A DNA stretch of 58,129 nt from Bacillus sp. MM2020_1 (GTDB lineage: Bacteria; Bacillota; Bacilli; Bacillales; Cytobacillaceae), in contig JAANMP010000030.1 in the NCBI GenBank assembly GCA_011250595.1, forward strand, positions 1 to 58,129. The letters are read 5' to 3'. Of the stretch, positions 24,390-34,616 are shown piece after piece (within the stretch, counting starts at the first letter, position 1; each line of letters begins with the position of its first letter). The translations under genes were made by a program, and so were the position numbers. Below the pieces are notes generated by a model, which was not told the DNA's origin, did no database searches, and worked only from the letters and a program-made list of their open reading frames with translations.

Positions 24390-24441
24390 ACGCATAATCT
24401 GTATTACAGGAAAAAATAGTTTACAAAAAAGGATGTTTTTC

Positions 24442-24660
24442 ATGCCGGCGATTATTGGTCCAGTCCAGATCGTTAACGTAAGTGGAGGTATTGTGCAATT
24501 TGGCGATACCGTGTATATCTCTCCAAAGAGCGCCTCTAAGACGAATGGGGGCTCCGGTGCATTTAATACCGGTGGATTTATAGTAAATAATTCCGGGATA
24601 AGCGGGACCAATGTACTTGATACCAATGTAATTGACCAGCCAATTGCAGGGAATAATTAA
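24442..24660 (+). CDS. gerPF: Spore germination protein GerPF
   Basis: A 72-residue GerPA/PF family protein, MPAIIGPVQIVNVSGGIVQFGD...GSGAFNTGGF, more canonical than the GerPA copy. Start ATG 24442 gives the family's MPAIIG beginning; an in-frame ATG at 24433 lies within the AAGGAT site. Last gerP gene, with a terminator directly after. In B. subtilis sbcCD and yisB stand between gerPF and addA; they are missing here. Confidence 0.9.
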   Translation: MPAIIGPVQIVNVSGGIVQFGDTVYISPKSASKTNGGSGAFNTGGFIVNNSGISGTNVLDTNVIDQPIAGNN

Positions 24661-24702
24661 AAAATGACATACACCATCCCATATGGTCTATGTCATTTTT
24701 TA
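24659..24702. terminator. Bidirectional terminator between gerPF and addA
   Basis: AAAAATGACATA...CCAT pairs with ATGG...TATGTCATTTTT, flanked by A and T runs. It serves both convergent operons. Confidence 0.88.
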
Positions 24703-24707
24703 TTAGA

Positions 24708-27700
24708 TTAATCTTTATTAACGTTTAAAATATGGGCCCCATCAAAGAAAAATAAATACCGTTCTGTGACCTTTTTCTTCCAAATTTGTTCGATTGCTCT
24801 TGTATATAAATTAATTTGCAGCTTGTATCGGTCTTCAAGGATGGTTTTCGCTTGTTCAAATCCGCCTTTATAGCGGTCAGAAATTCGATCTGATTTATAA
24901 TCAACCAAAACAAGACCTTTTTCATCCTCAAAAACGCAGTCAATGATTCCTTGAACAAACACAGATTCTTCCTCATTCTTCCAAGCAGGGTACACATCCC
25001 GAGCAGCCATGGAAAGTGTAAAGGGCACCTCTCGGTTGATTGACCTGGCGTTAAAATATCGATTTCCTAACTCTGATTGAAAGAATTGCACAATTAAATG
25101 AGTGTCAATAATCTCAGCTTGTTCAGGAGTTAATAATTCATTGGTCAGCATCCATGTTACCTGTTCCTGAAGAGAGTCTTGACTAACCGATTTAGTTAAA
25201 TCTACATGCTGCATGACCATATGCATGGCCGAACCACGTTCAGCAGGACTTAATTGTTTTTCCTGCATAAATTTCGGACGTTTAACAATCGATTTTTTAA
25301 AGTGTTTCACAAGGTCCGTCCCACTTTGTTCATCTGCCATTTCTCTTTGGCGTTTCATTTCAGAAACAGATTGCTTCGAGCGATGGACAGCGGCATTTGG
25401 GAAGGAATACTCCCAGTCTAAGCGCGACTTGATTTCGTCCAGAAATGGAGAAGTGGTTGGGATATGCTCCCCTTTTTGGACCAGTTCAAGAAATTGGTCT
25501 TCTTTCATTCCTGCATCTATTTCCTTCTTCTTTATTTCATCTGCACTTATTTGTGAAACTTTCCATAAAGAAGAATGATTACTAATTTCCTCTGGAACAA
25601 GGACATTTCCCGTACTGCCAAGCCTTAATTCATTGGCATCGTGATGGCGGACAAGCGCTGGTCCGATCCAATCAATATAGCTTGTAACCGCTGCCCGTTC
25701 ATAATCCTTTAACAACCATTCTGTGTTAGAAACAACGTCATTCCATTGGTCGAATTTTTTTAGCGAATCCTTTAGAGTTGCGGTTAAATACAGTTTTTCC
25801 TTCGCCCTTGTCATTCCCACATATAGCACGCGCATTTCTTCCGCGAGCATCTCCATTTTCTTTTTTCGTTTAAAAGCAATTTGTGGTAAGGAAGGATATG
25901 AAATTCTTTTTTCCGCGTTTACATACTTAGATGCAAATCCGTATTCTTTATCGAGCATATATGGTTTGCGAACATCGGCCATATTAAAAGTTCGTGCCAT
26001 TCCCGCCATGAATACAACAGGAAATTCCAGCCCTTTACTACTATGGATGGTCATAATCCGAACCACGTCTTCTTGCTCACCGAGTGCCCTTGCTGCCCCT
26101 AGATCGTCTCCTCTTTCAATCATTCTTTCGATAAAGCGAAGAAACCTGAAAAGTCCACGAAAGGATGTTTGCTCGTATTGTCTAGCTCGGTCGTAGAGTG
26201 CTCGTAAATTAGCTTGCCGCTGCTTACCCCCTGGAAAACCACCAACAAAATCATAAAATTGAGTATCGCGGTAAAGCTGCCAAATTAACTCGGCCAACGA
26301 ACCTTGTCTAGCCATTGATCGCCACTCTGTCAGAAGGTCATAAAAGCGGCGAAGTTTTTCGTAAAATAAGGCCGTATTTTGAGCCTCTTTACTCCTACAA
26401 AATGCGCTAACAGCCTCCCAAAAAGAACCACGCTTCTGATGAATACGGATTTTTGACAGTTCTTCTTCGTTCAACCCAACGATGGGTGATCGTAAGACAG
26501 CTGCTAGCGGGATATCTTGGAATGGATTATCAATAACTCTTAGTAGTGAAATCATGACTGCCACTTCAGTAGCATTAAAATAACCTGTCGATAGGTTAGC
26601 ATAAATCGGTATCCCTTGCTGCTTGAACTCTTCAATGATTTGTGGTGCCCAAGTCATTGAACGAAGCAGGATTACCGTATCTCGGTACATAAGTGGCCGA
26701 TTGGATTTCGTTTTTGTATTATATACTGGTGTTCCACTTGCGACTAGTTCCTTAATTTTCGAAGCAATTACCCTGGCCTCTAGTTGGGATTGTTCTAAAC
26801 CTGCAACATCAAATTCCTCTGGAACTTGTGCCTCTGGCTCTGCCTCGGCTATATCATCTGAACCATTATCTTTAACATTTTGATTAATAAGCAGCAGTTC
26901 TACCGGATAGGGCTCATCTTCTGGATACGGTGCACCGGCACGCAATTCAGCCGCCTCATCATATTCAATTTCGCCCACTTTGATTCCCATAATTTGTTTA
27001 AATAAATAATTAGTTGCATCGAGCACTTCTTTTCGGCTTCGAAAATTTCGTGCGAGATCAATCCGCAGTCCTGTAGAATTTCCGTCCACATTAAAGCGAT
27101 TATACTTGCCTAAGAAAAGGTTCGGCTCAGCTAACCGAAAACGGTAAATGGATTGCTTAACATCCCCAACCATAAACATATTACCATTGTGCTCATCTTT
27201 CTTTGTTACAAGTTTTAAGATAGTTTCCTGGACCATATTTGTATCTTGATATTCATCGCAATAGACCTCTTTAAAATGCCTTTGGTAAGCGAGTGCTGCC
27301 TCCGATGGAAGAAATTCTCCTTCTGTTGAGATTTCCTTTGTCAAAATTCCAAGGCAGTAATGCTCTAAATCAGCATAATCAACGAGCCCTTTTTCTCTTT
27401 TTACCTTTTCAAAGCGCTGTGAAAATTCTTTCACAAGATGAACCAAAGTTTCTATTAACGGTCGCATTTCTGCCATATCTCGTAAAAAGCTTTCAGGTCT
27501 TCGAGAAAATAACTCCTCTTTTAAATCTTGTATCTTTTTCTTTGCTTTCTCGCGAAGTTTTTGGGCTTTCTCAGTAAGTTCTTTATCATAGTGATCACCC
27601 TTGACCTGTTTTGCCCGTGAAAAGGACCAGTTCTGCATTGCTTGATAAAGTGTTTCCCAAGAGTCCTCCTTGGCAAGCAGAAGAGTATCAATCATTGTTA

Positions 27701-28496
27701 AGTCATCCAGAAAATTTTCGGCTCTCGGGGCTGGCCCGCCTGGGAGCTTTGTAACTTCCATTCCTCGCTTAATCATTTCCTTAGCAGCTCCTAATTGAAG
27801 TTCAATATCAAAAAGAAGTGCCTCTATAAAGGTTAGGTCCGCTATATTATGAATCGATGAAACATCATACATAGAAATGATGGACTGCAAATACTGGTCC
27901 GGCAAAGGATTTGACCGAGCAAAATCATAAATAGACCGAACAATATCCATTAATGCTGCATCACTTCGATCACTGGTAAATGAATCGACCAAGTTGAAGA
28001 ATGACTCATTTTCTTTTTTTCCATATTCCTCTTCAAATAATTCATCCATCACTTCATCTCGGATTAATTGTGCCTCTGTATCATCAGCAATTCGAAATCC
28101 GGGATCAACATCGATTAAGTAATAATATTTACGAATGACCTCCATGCAAAAGGAATGAAGTGTTGAGATGGAGGCTTTATTCAATAAACTGAGTTGCTTT
28201 CTTAGATGCCGCGACCATGGATCTTCATCTATCGCTTTTTCTAACGCTTCTCCAATCCGATGGCGCATTTCTGCTGCAGATGCGTTCGTAAAGGTTACCA
28301 CCAATAATTCATCCACATCAATCGGGGCTTCTTTTGAAAGGATTTTTTGGATAATTCTTTCCACTAAGACAGCCGTTTTCCCCGAACCTGCTGCTGCAGC
28401 AACTAAGATATCTCTATCCCTAGCCATAATTGCTTTCCACTGATCATCAGTCCATGTCACATCTTCAGGCTTTGGTGGTATTCCGAAATTACTCAT
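24708..28496 (-). CDS. addA: ATP-dependent helicase/nuclease subunit AddA
   Basis: A 1262-residue UvrD-type helicase with a C-terminal RecB nuclease domain. Walker A AAGSGKT is at 35-41, the DExx box is DEYQDTN, motif III region is VGDVKQSIYRFR, motif V is IHSSKGLEFPVVF, motif VI is VGMTRAKEKLY, and the nuclease motif VDYKSD begins at 1198 (Asp 1199, Lys 1201). With AddB it resects double-strand ends and loads RecA after Chi recognition. Its ATG overlaps the addB stop by four bases, as in other Bacilli. Confidence 0.97.
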   Translation of the reverse strand: MSNFGIPPKPEDVTWTDDQWKAIMARDRDILVAAAAGSGKTAVLVERIIQKILSKEAPIDVDELLVVTFTNASAAEMRHRIGEALEKAIDEDPWSRHLRKQLSLLNKASISTLHSFCMEVIRKYYYLIDVDPGFRIADDTEAQLIRDEVMDELFEEEYGKKENESFFNLVDSFTSDRSDAALMDIVRSIYDFARSNPLPDQYLQSIISMYDVSSIHNIADLTFIEALLFDIELQLGAAKEMIKRGMEVTKLPGGPAPRAENFLDDLTMIDTLLLAKEDSWETLYQAMQNWSFSRAKQVKGDHYDKELTEKAQKLREKAKKKIQDLKEELFSRRPESFLRDMAEMRPLIETLVHLVKEFSQRFEKVKREKGLVDYADLEHYCLGILTKEISTEGEFLPSEAALAYQRHFKEVYCDEYQDTNMVQETILKLVTKKDEHNGNMFMVGDVKQSIYRFRLAEPNLFLGKYNRFNVDGNSTGLRIDLARNFRSRKEVLDATNYLFKQIMGIKVGEIEYDEAAELRAGAPYPEDEPYPVELLLINQNVKDNGSDDIAEAEPEAQVPEEFDVAGLEQSQLEARVIASKIKELVASGTPVYNTKTKSNRPLMYRDTVILLRSMTWAPQIIEEFKQQGIPIYANLSTGYFNATEVAVMISLLRVIDNPFQDIPLAAVLRSPIVGLNEEELSKIRIHQKRGSFWEAVSAFCRSKEAQNTALFYEKLRRFYDLLTEWRSMARQGSLAELIWQLYRDTQFYDFVGGFPGGKQRQANLRALYDRARQYEQTSFRGLFRFLRFIERMIERGDDLGAARALGEQEDVVRIMTIHSSKGLEFPVVFMAGMARTFNMADVRKPYMLDKEYGFASKYVNAEKRISYPSLPQIAFKRKKKMEMLAEEMRVLYVGMTRAKEKLYLTATLKDSLKKFDQWNDVVSNTEWLLKDYERAAVTSYIDWIGPALVRHHDANELRLGSTGNVLVPEEISNHSSLWKVSQISADEIKKKEIDAGMKEDQFLELVQKGEHIPTTSPFLDEIKSRLDWEYSFPNAAVHRSKQSVSEMKRQREMADEQSGTDLVKHFKKSIVKRPKFMQEKQLSPAERGSAMHMVMQHVDLTKSVSQDSLQEQVTWMLTNELLTPEQAEIIDTHLIVQFFQSELGNRYFNARSINREVPFTLSMAARDVYPAWKNEEESVFVQGIIDCVFEDEKGLVLVDYKSDRISDRYKGGFEQAKTILEDRYKLQINLYTRAIEQIWKKKVTERYLFFFDGAHILNVNKD

Positions 28497-31400
28497 GATT
28501 CACGCACCTCCTTCCTAATTAAGTCCAAAACATCATCCTTTGAGTGGCGTGTGAGAACCCGAAATTGATTCGTTTCAATCGTTTCATCGAATTGACAGAC
28601 CGATTTAAAGGAGCAGAACGTACAAGGCGTTTTATCCTTTAATTGATAAGGTGCGATGTCTATTTGCCCATCAATAATGGCATTACCTGTTTTCTCGTAT
28701 AATTTTCGAACATAAGTTTTCAGGTCGTCAAATTCTGATAAACTGGCCACCTTGGACCTTTTTGATAAATTCCCGTCTTTTTTGATACCAGCTGCAATAA
28801 TTTGCGAATCACCTGATTCAAGTGTCTTGTCCATAAGCCGAATTACATTTTGGTCGCTTAGCATTAATCCATTCATTTTAAACTTTTTCATCATTTCCGT
28901 TTCTATCTCATCTATCGTCAGCATTTTAGAAGTATTAATGAATGGATTATGAACATGGAAATAGAGAACGCCTGCAGGACTGGCTTTCATTTCTACCAAT
29001 TGATTTGAATGGGTCATGACAATATCAAGATAGGTTAACATTTGCAGGGCAAGTCCATAATATACTTCGTTAAAATTGATATCCTTTTCACTCGATTTAT
29101 AATCGATAACCCGTAAAAAGACGCTATCGTCTTCCCCTTTTGCCTGATCAACTCTGTCTATTCTGCCCGCCAATTCCATTCGCTTTCCGTTCTTTAGAGA
29201 AAATGATAATGGCGGCAGTTTTCCATTTGGTCCAAATCCTAATTCCAAACCAATCGGTGAGAAACCACTTACTTTTGCGTGCTCACTCAACACGACAGAT
29301 GCCCGGGTAATAATTTGCTCCAATTTTCGTTTTATATAATGATGGCGCTCCGAGCTTAACAATATTTCGTTTTGCAGCTTAGGTGCTATCGATTTGACTG
29401 CTTCCTTCGATAGGTCTTCACATTGCTTCCTCGAAAGCTCGGCCCAAGAAAGATTTTGTTCATTAACAATATCAGCTATCTGCTTTAATGCTGCATGAAA
29501 TAGTTCCCCAATATCCGGAGCTTCTAAGCGAAAAACTTTCCGATCTCGAAGCTTAAGACCGTGCTGAGCGAAATGAGAAAAAGCACAGGAGTTATATAGC
29601 TCCATCCTCGAAACACTGGCTTGTATGGTCTCACCATATAATTCATCTGCTGTACCTTTAGAGAGTTGGACAGCTGTGTTTGAATAATAAAGACTCGAAA
29701 ACACTTTTAGTGCTTTATCCCTTCCTGAGCTCCTAAGGTAATAGTTATATACATCCCACCATAAATCTGAGATTGGATACCCTCTCTTTTTCCATTGAAG
29801 CTGTGCATTAAGGTAGGATAACGTCGTCGTAAAATTTGAAATAAAGCTTAGTTGACTGGGCTCCGACACTTGTGACGGGTCTGTCACATAGAATAACTCC
29901 TTCGCATCAGGAAACATATCTTTTATTCTCTTAATATACGAAGATGGAATTAACGCTTTTCCTTCATCATTCGCCAATGGATAACTAACATAAAGAAATT
30001 TTGACGGTGCTGTAAAAGCTTTATATGCCAGAAAATTTTCATCGAGTAAACGCGTCCTGCTGCTTGGCGCAATTTTGACACCTGTTGCAAGAAGCATTTC
30101 CCTGTCTTCATCAGAGAAGATTCCTTCATCCGATATTTTCGCAGGCAAAATTCCCTCACTGACACCAACTACGAAAACGACCTTCATATCATTCAGCCTT
30201 GATTTTTCTAAATCCCCAATTAACACCTGATCAAGTGCCGGCGGAATAAGTGAAAAATGTAAGGATTCAAATCCTGACTCTAGAACTGCAGCAAATTCCT
30301 TTAGTTTGATTGGCTCTTCTCCAAGTATTTCTACATATTGGTCCAGAAGATCGATTACTGCATTCCATACTTGTTCATGCTCACGCATTTTTACAAGATT
30401 ACCTTGTTCATCAGCAGCTGCTTTCCATTTTTCAAGCTTGGCCGGGACATCCAATTCCTCTAGTAATAAATAGATGGCTTCGCAGAGTTTTCGTCCGGAA
30501 TCAGCCTTTTTCAAGCGTCTTGATAGCCGTAATAACGGTGCACTTACCATAAGTTTTAATTCATTTAACTCTTGTTCCATTTCTCTTTCCGCATCAGTTT
30601 GAGAGTTTACTTCTAATTCCAGCCCTCTAATCCGTCGATAACTCCAGCGATCCTTTTTCGTCCATTTACTTCCGTTAATTCCGTATGCTAAACAATAATT
30701 TTCTAGTTTGTCCATTTTCTCACGCATTTTTGCAGGATTTTCCTGGAGAGGGTATAACAGTTCTGTCTTAATTGCTCTAAACACCGGTTCATAGCGCCAG
30801 AAGGAATTAATGACTTCAAGGCTTGAGCGAATTAACTCAATCAGCGGATGGTTCAGCATGGTTCTTTTTTGATCAATAAAATAGGGAATCTGATAATCGT
30901 CGAAAACCGGTTCAACAATTTCATGATAATCCCCGCCATTCCGGATTAATAATGCAATCTCCCGGTAACGGTATCCTTTTGTCCTGACCAATTGGCGAAT
31001 CTCTCTTGCAATCCCTTCAATCTCAGCTCGACGGTTTACAGCTTGGCAAATTGTAATTTTTGTCTCACCAAAATAAGATTTGATAGGGCGTGCCTCAAAA
31101 TTTTCTTCAAAATGACCCAGCGACGGCTCAGTCCATTTTTTTTGTTCTTTTAGAACGACTATCGGCTCAATTTCAATACCATTCGCTTTAGCTAAATCAT
31201 AGAGAGAATAGCTAGTCTCACCAGATAAGCGGAACAAATCGAGCTCGTCCGGCGGGGAATCAACGGGGTCCTGATCTGTCGTCAGTGCGATTGAAACGTT
31301 TTTACAATGCTTCATCAATTCCAACATTACTTGATATTCCTGCTGTGAAAAACTATAAAAACCATCAATATATATTTCTGCATTTTTTAAATAGGTTGAG

Positions 31401-31984
31401 AAGGACACTTTCTCCGACAGGAGTTGAAAGTAATCCTCCGAATCAATATATTTACCAAAGACTTCGTCTTCAAACTTTTTATAGATAATTTCTAGATCCT
31501 TAAGTTTATCATTGAGAGCATTAGACTCCGTTGCTTCTCCATCTGCTTTGGAAAAACCTTGAATTAGTTCATCTGGACTGATGCAGTAACGTTTAAATTC
31601 GGTTATCATTTGTTCAAGCTGCTTGATAAAACCATTCTTATCTGCAGCTCGTTGAAAAAGCTTTAATTGATCCTTTTGCTCTTCGATAATTTTACGAATT
31701 AACATACTCATCCCGACACTGCTTAAATGAGTTCGGCTAATTCCGCCTGTTTCTTGCAATATACGCCACGCCAAGCGAGAAAAACTATAGACTTGAGCAC
31801 GAATCATTCCACCAATTGCCGGGTCAGTTGCCAAGCGATATTCAGATAAAAACGTCATCTGTTCCGGAACAATATAAATAATCGGTGCCCCCTCGGGATT
31901 TTCCTCAAGCCGCTTCTTTATTTCATCCAGAAACATAGCTGTTTTGCCGCTTCCTGACCGCCCGATTACCATTCTTAATGACAT
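28493..31984 (-). CDS. addB: ATP-dependent nuclease subunit AddB
   Basis: A 1163-residue protein: Walker A GRSGSGKT at residues 8-15, a degenerate helicase core, a C-terminal nuclease domain with IDYKSSEKDI, and a [4Fe-4S] cluster formed by one upstream Cys (NSCAFSHF) and CTFC-x5-C near the end. This is the AddB pattern. ATG 31984 is chosen over upstream in-frame codons because it is preceded by GAGG at proper distance and gives the expected MSLRMVIGRSGSGKT start. It begins the addBA operon. Confidence 0.96.
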   Translation of the reverse strand: MSLRMVIGRSGSGKTAMFLDEIKKRLEENPEGAPIIYIVPEQMTFLSEYRLATDPAIGGMIRAQVYSFSRLAWRILQETGGISRTHLSSVGMSMLIRKIIEEQKDQLKLFQRAADKNGFIKQLEQMITEFKRYCISPDELIQGFSKADGEATESNALNDKLKDLEIIYKKFEDEVFGKYIDSEDYFQLLSEKVSFSTYLKNAEIYIDGFYSFSQQEYQVMLELMKHCKNVSIALTTDQDPVDSPPDELDLFRLSGETSYSLYDLAKANGIEIEPIVVLKEQKKWTEPSLGHFEENFEARPIKSYFGETKITICQAVNRRAEIEGIAREIRQLVRTKGYRYREIALLIRNGGDYHEIVEPVFDDYQIPYFIDQKRTMLNHPLIELIRSSLEVINSFWRYEPVFRAIKTELLYPLQENPAKMREKMDKLENYCLAYGINGSKWTKKDRWSYRRIRGLELEVNSQTDAEREMEQELNELKLMVSAPLLRLSRRLKKADSGRKLCEAIYLLLEELDVPAKLEKWKAAADEQGNLVKMREHEQVWNAVIDLLDQYVEILGEEPIKLKEFAAVLESGFESLHFSLIPPALDQVLIGDLEKSRLNDMKVVFVVGVSEGILPAKISDEGIFSDEDREMLLATGVKIAPSSRTRLLDENFLAYKAFTAPSKFLYVSYPLANDEGKALIPSSYIKRIKDMFPDAKELFYVTDPSQVSEPSQLSFISNFTTTLSYLNAQLQWKKRGYPISDLWWDVYNYYLRSSGRDKALKVFSSLYYSNTAVQLSKGTADELYGETIQASVSRMELYNSCAFSHFAQHGLKLRDRKVFRLEAPDIGELFHAALKQIADIVNEQNLSWAELSRKQCEDLSKEAVKSIAPKLQNEILLSSERHHYIKRKLEQIITRASVVLSEHAKVSGFSPIGLELGFGPNGKLPPLSFSLKNGKRMELAGRIDRVDQAKGEDDSVFLRVIDYKSSEKDINFNEVYYGLALQMLTYLDIVMTHSNQLVEMKASPAGVLYFHVHNPFINTSKMLTIDEIETEMMKKFKMNGLMLSDQNVIRLMDKTLESGDSQIIAAGIKKDGNLSKRSKVASLSEFDDLKTYVRKLYEKTGNAIIDGQIDIAPYQLKDKTPCTFCSFKSVCQFDETIETNQFRVLTRHSKDDVLDLIRKEVRES

Positions 31985-32111
31985 ATTAAAACCTCGCTTT
32001 CCACAACCACTCATAAACTTTGTATCTTTCATTCTATCATAAAATAAGCACAAACGTTTGGATTACTGCAAACAGATTTGAGCCATAAATGGTAATTCTA
32101 ACATATAAAAT

Positions 32112-32138
32112 AAAAAAAACACGATTGAATAATCGTGC
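32112..32138 (-). terminator. Terminator after the signal peptidase gene
   Basis: On the minus strand, CACGATT / AATCGTG with a short loop is followed by eight T residues. It separates the signal peptidase unit from addB. Confidence 0.85.
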
Positions 32139-32158
32139 TCCTTACTACATCTATTTAT

Positions 32159-32713
32159 TTAAAAATGTACGTCCATTTCGTTTAATGGCCAGTAGCGTAA
32201 ATCAACTTTACCGACAACTTGGCTTGCTGAAATGAAACCGAATTGACGGCTGTCCCAGCTACCTAATCGATTATCACCAAGGACAAATAATTTCCCATCA
32301 GGGACTGTATTTTCACCGGTAATTTCCTTTAAACTGAAATCTCCCGTTATCCTGATTCCCGGTGATTTTTGTTTATAAACATTTAAAAATGGCTCTTCAT
32401 ACTTGTGACCATTGATAAACAATAGATCATCACGATATTCGATCTTATCCCCCGGCAGCCCAATAATACGTTTGACAAAATCCTCTTTTTCATTGGCATG
32501 AAACACAATCACATCAAATCTGTTCAATTCACCAACTTGATAACCAAGCTTGTTAACTACTAGCTTGTTCCCATCCTGCAGCGTCGGCATCATTGATTCG
32601 CCTTCTACTACATAATTTGAAAAGAAAAATGTGCGAATAAAAGCAAAAATAATGATTCCAATCGCAAAAGCCTTAGCCCATTCGATACCTTCCTTTTTCC
32701 ATTCAATCTTCAT
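32159..32713 (-). CDS. sipV: Type I signal peptidase (SipV/SipS type)
   Basis: A 184-residue single-pass membrane peptidase: helix at about 15-33, catalytic Ser 40 in GESMMPTL, general base Lys 81 in FVKRIIGLPGDK, then GDNRLGSWDSRQFG. It cleaves secretory signal peptides outside the membrane. Position beside a yhjE-type gene corresponds to sipV of B. subtilis. It overlaps the preceding gene's end by 11 bases, so translation is coupled. Confidence 0.93.
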   Translation of the reverse strand: MKIEWKKEGIEWAKAFAIGIIIFAFIRTFFFSNYVVEGESMMPTLQDGNKLVVNKLGYQVGELNRFDVIVFHANEKEDFVKRIIGLPGDKIEYRDDLLFINGHKYEEPFLNVYKQKSPGIRITGDFSLKEITGENTVPDGKLFVLGDNRLGSWDSRQFGFISASQVVGKVDLRYWPLNEMDVHF

Positions 32714-33368
32714 TAAAGCTCCTCCGTTTCTCCTGCTTATAGTTTCTATCTATTTCACCATTATGGTCAGTTTCCGTGCCCTTATTCATTCGGTTTTCAA
32801 TTCTTTTGCCTACAAACCAAAGAATGAATATAATAAGCAATACTACAACAGTCCGAAGAGGCTTCGTCAGCAAGGATTGAATATCATAGCCAACGAAACT
32901 AATCGTGAAAATCATCACCATTTTCCCAATACACACGGCAAGCATGTATTGGGAAAATCGAATTTTGGAAAGACCAGCGACAATGTTTACAACAGCCGAG
33001 GGTGTAAATGGAAAACAAAGCAGTAAAAAGAGCGGGCCAAAACCATGACGATCTACCCAGTCCATTAACTTACGGACCTGAGGGTGCCTTGGCAAAAAGG
33101 ATAATAACCTTTTTTGCCCGTACCTTCTAATTAGCGTAAATACGAGCAATGCTCCGATACAGGCTCCAAGCCATGAGTACAAAAATCCTAACCAAAGTCC
33201 AAAAGCACTGGCATTAGCCATTACAAATAAAAACAATGGGAGAAATGGCAGGAACGCTTCAATGATAATAAGCAATATCCCTGGAATGGGGCCTAGGGAT
33301 CGATATTCTTGAATAAGACTCATAATATGTTCAAGCGTAAACCATGCTTTTAGTGATTCCATATCCAT
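32703..33368 (-). CDS. yhjE: TVP38/TMEM64 family membrane protein (YhjE)
   Basis: A 221-residue DedA-like protein with five to six helices, with FPFTPSAVVNIVAGLSKIRFSQYM as the SNARE-associated/VTT signature. Start ATG 33368 is preferred (AGGAG eight bases upstream); the frame is open 13 codons further, but lacks a site. The tail is hydrophilic and basic. It sits between the LCP gene and sipV, as part of one operon. The function is unknown; VTT proteins act in lipid movement in some systems. Confidence 0.85.
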   Translation of the reverse strand: MDMESLKAWFTLEHIMSLIQEYRSLGPIPGILLIIIEAFLPFLPLFLFVMANASAFGLWLGFLYSWLGACIGALLVFTLIRRYGQKRLLSFLPRHPQVRKLMDWVDRHGFGPLFLLLCFPFTPSAVVNIVAGLSKIRFSQYMLAVCIGKMVMIFTISFVGYDIQSLLTKPLRTVVVLLIIFILWFVGKRIENRMNKGTETDHNGEIDRNYKQEKRRSFNED

Positions 33369-33410
33369 CCCGTTTCTCCTCATTTTTTTACTAATTAGCT
33401 CTGTCAATGA

Positions 33411-34346
33411 TTATTTTGTAATAAATTGATGGAGGGCTTCTTTATTTTTTTCGACATTGATATCTAATACTGCTCCCTCCCCAGCTATTCGAGCATCTGA
33501 ATAGCTATTTTCGACAGGAATCCGTAACGTATCGATAGTTCCACGGTTCTTCGAAAAGAAATCCTTCGCCATAAAGGTTATGTCTGAAGTGTTCATATTT
33601 GTATTCACATAAGGCTTGACGACTCCAATTAGCTTAGGAAGTTTTGGAATCGTTTGTAAACCCATCAATTGATCTCCAATCGCCTTTACTGCCTTTTGTT
33701 GGCGTTCTACCCTTCCAAAATCTCCAATGGCATCATGACGGTAGCGAACATATCCAAGCATTTCCTTTCCATTTAATTTTTGCAGACCTGGCTCTAAAGT
33801 TACATCAATATTTTTAGACATTTTTTTCTCAACATCTATCTCTACCCCATTCGGGAATGCCTCATCTATAAGTTGTACAAAGCCTTGAAAATCCACTATG
33901 ACATAGTATTGAAGGTCAATATCAAAATTTTGCTTAATCGTTTGTCTCATTAATTCTGGTCCGCCGCGTGCAAATGCGGAGTTAACTTTATGCTTACCAT
34001 GCCCGGGAATCTCGAGGTAACTATCCCTCATAATCGAAGTTAACTTAAAGGTCCCTTTGTCTTCATTATAATGAACAATCATTATCGTATCTGCACGAGA
34101 CGTTTCCTTCCCCCTTGCATCACTTCCAAGCAAGAGGATATTCGTACCTCCGTACTGATCCTTTTGTCCTTTGAAGGTATAGACAACATTTGAAGCTTTT
34201 TTATCCATTTTTCCTAACGATTGGTTTACACCCTGCTGGTATTGAAAATATGCATAACCTGCCACTGCCCCGATTAGCAGTAGGAATGCTAATAAAACGG
34301 ATGGCCATCTTCTTTTTTTCTTTACTTGATGTTTATCAGATCTCAT
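33411..34346 (-). CDS. LytR-CpsA-Psr (LCP) family wall-polymer ligase
   Basis: A 311-residue protein: basic cytoplasmic N-terminus (KKKRRW), one helix at about 15-33, then an extracellular LCP domain with NILLLGSDARG, SRADTIMIVHYN, SIMRDSYLEIPG, HKVNSAFARGGP, and YVRYRHDAIGDFGRVERQQ carrying the conserved Arg and Asp residues. LCP enzymes attach teichoic acid or capsule to peptidoglycan. First gene of the LCP-yhjE-sipV operon, 42 bases ahead of yhjE. Confidence 0.92.
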   Translation of the reverse strand: MRSDKHQVKKKRRWPSVLLAFLLLIGAVAGYAYFQYQQGVNQSLGKMDKKASNVVYTFKGQKDQYGGTNILLLGSDARGKETSRADTIMIVHYNEDKGTFKLTSIMRDSYLEIPGHGKHKVNSAFARGGPELMRQTIKQNFDIDLQYYVIVDFQGFVQLIDEAFPNGVEIDVEKKMSKNIDVTLEPGLQKLNGKEMLGYVRYRHDAIGDFGRVERQQKAVKAIGDQLMGLQTIPKLPKLIGVVKPYVNTNMNTSDITFMAKDFFSKNRGTIDTLRIPVENSYSDARIAGEGAVLDINVEKNKEALHQFITK

Positions 34347-34498
34347 TGTTAATCACCTATTCATTCATGTTTTTTATTCTCCTGTATATATGACCGATGT
34401 ATCTTTTTAGTGGTTTCTTCATTTAATTCATTTTCCCCTATCAGATATCCTTCTATTAATAAAAACTTTCTCATATATCAACGGAACATTTCAATAAA

Positions 34499-34524
34499 TA
34501 AAACTCGCCAAATGACGAGTTTTT
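34499..34524. terminator. Hairpin terminator upstream of yhjD
   Basis: AAACTCG / CGAGTTT with an eight-base loop, followed by TTTTT on the plus strand and an A/T-rich tract on the other. No plus-strand gene precedes it closely, so it may be a leader attenuator for yhjD or a leftover terminator. The rest of 34347-34616 shows no gene. Confidence 0.6.
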
Positions 34525-34616
34525 GTAAATGTAATGCACTATTGCTTTTGAAGGTTCTTTTTTGTAAAATAAAGAGGAACATTTGTTCGTCAGTGATGAA
34601 AGGTGTGAATGAAAAA

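Noticed and set aside
25213..26883. Several long antisense frames opposite addA
   Set aside because: They are shadows of a clearly conserved helicase-nuclease gene, with low-complexity Ser/Phe-rich translations and no ribosome sites.
34410..34616. Long N-terminal extension of yhjD
   Set aside because: The frame is open but spans a terminator hairpin, lacks a ribosome site, and its residues do not fit the rest of the protein.
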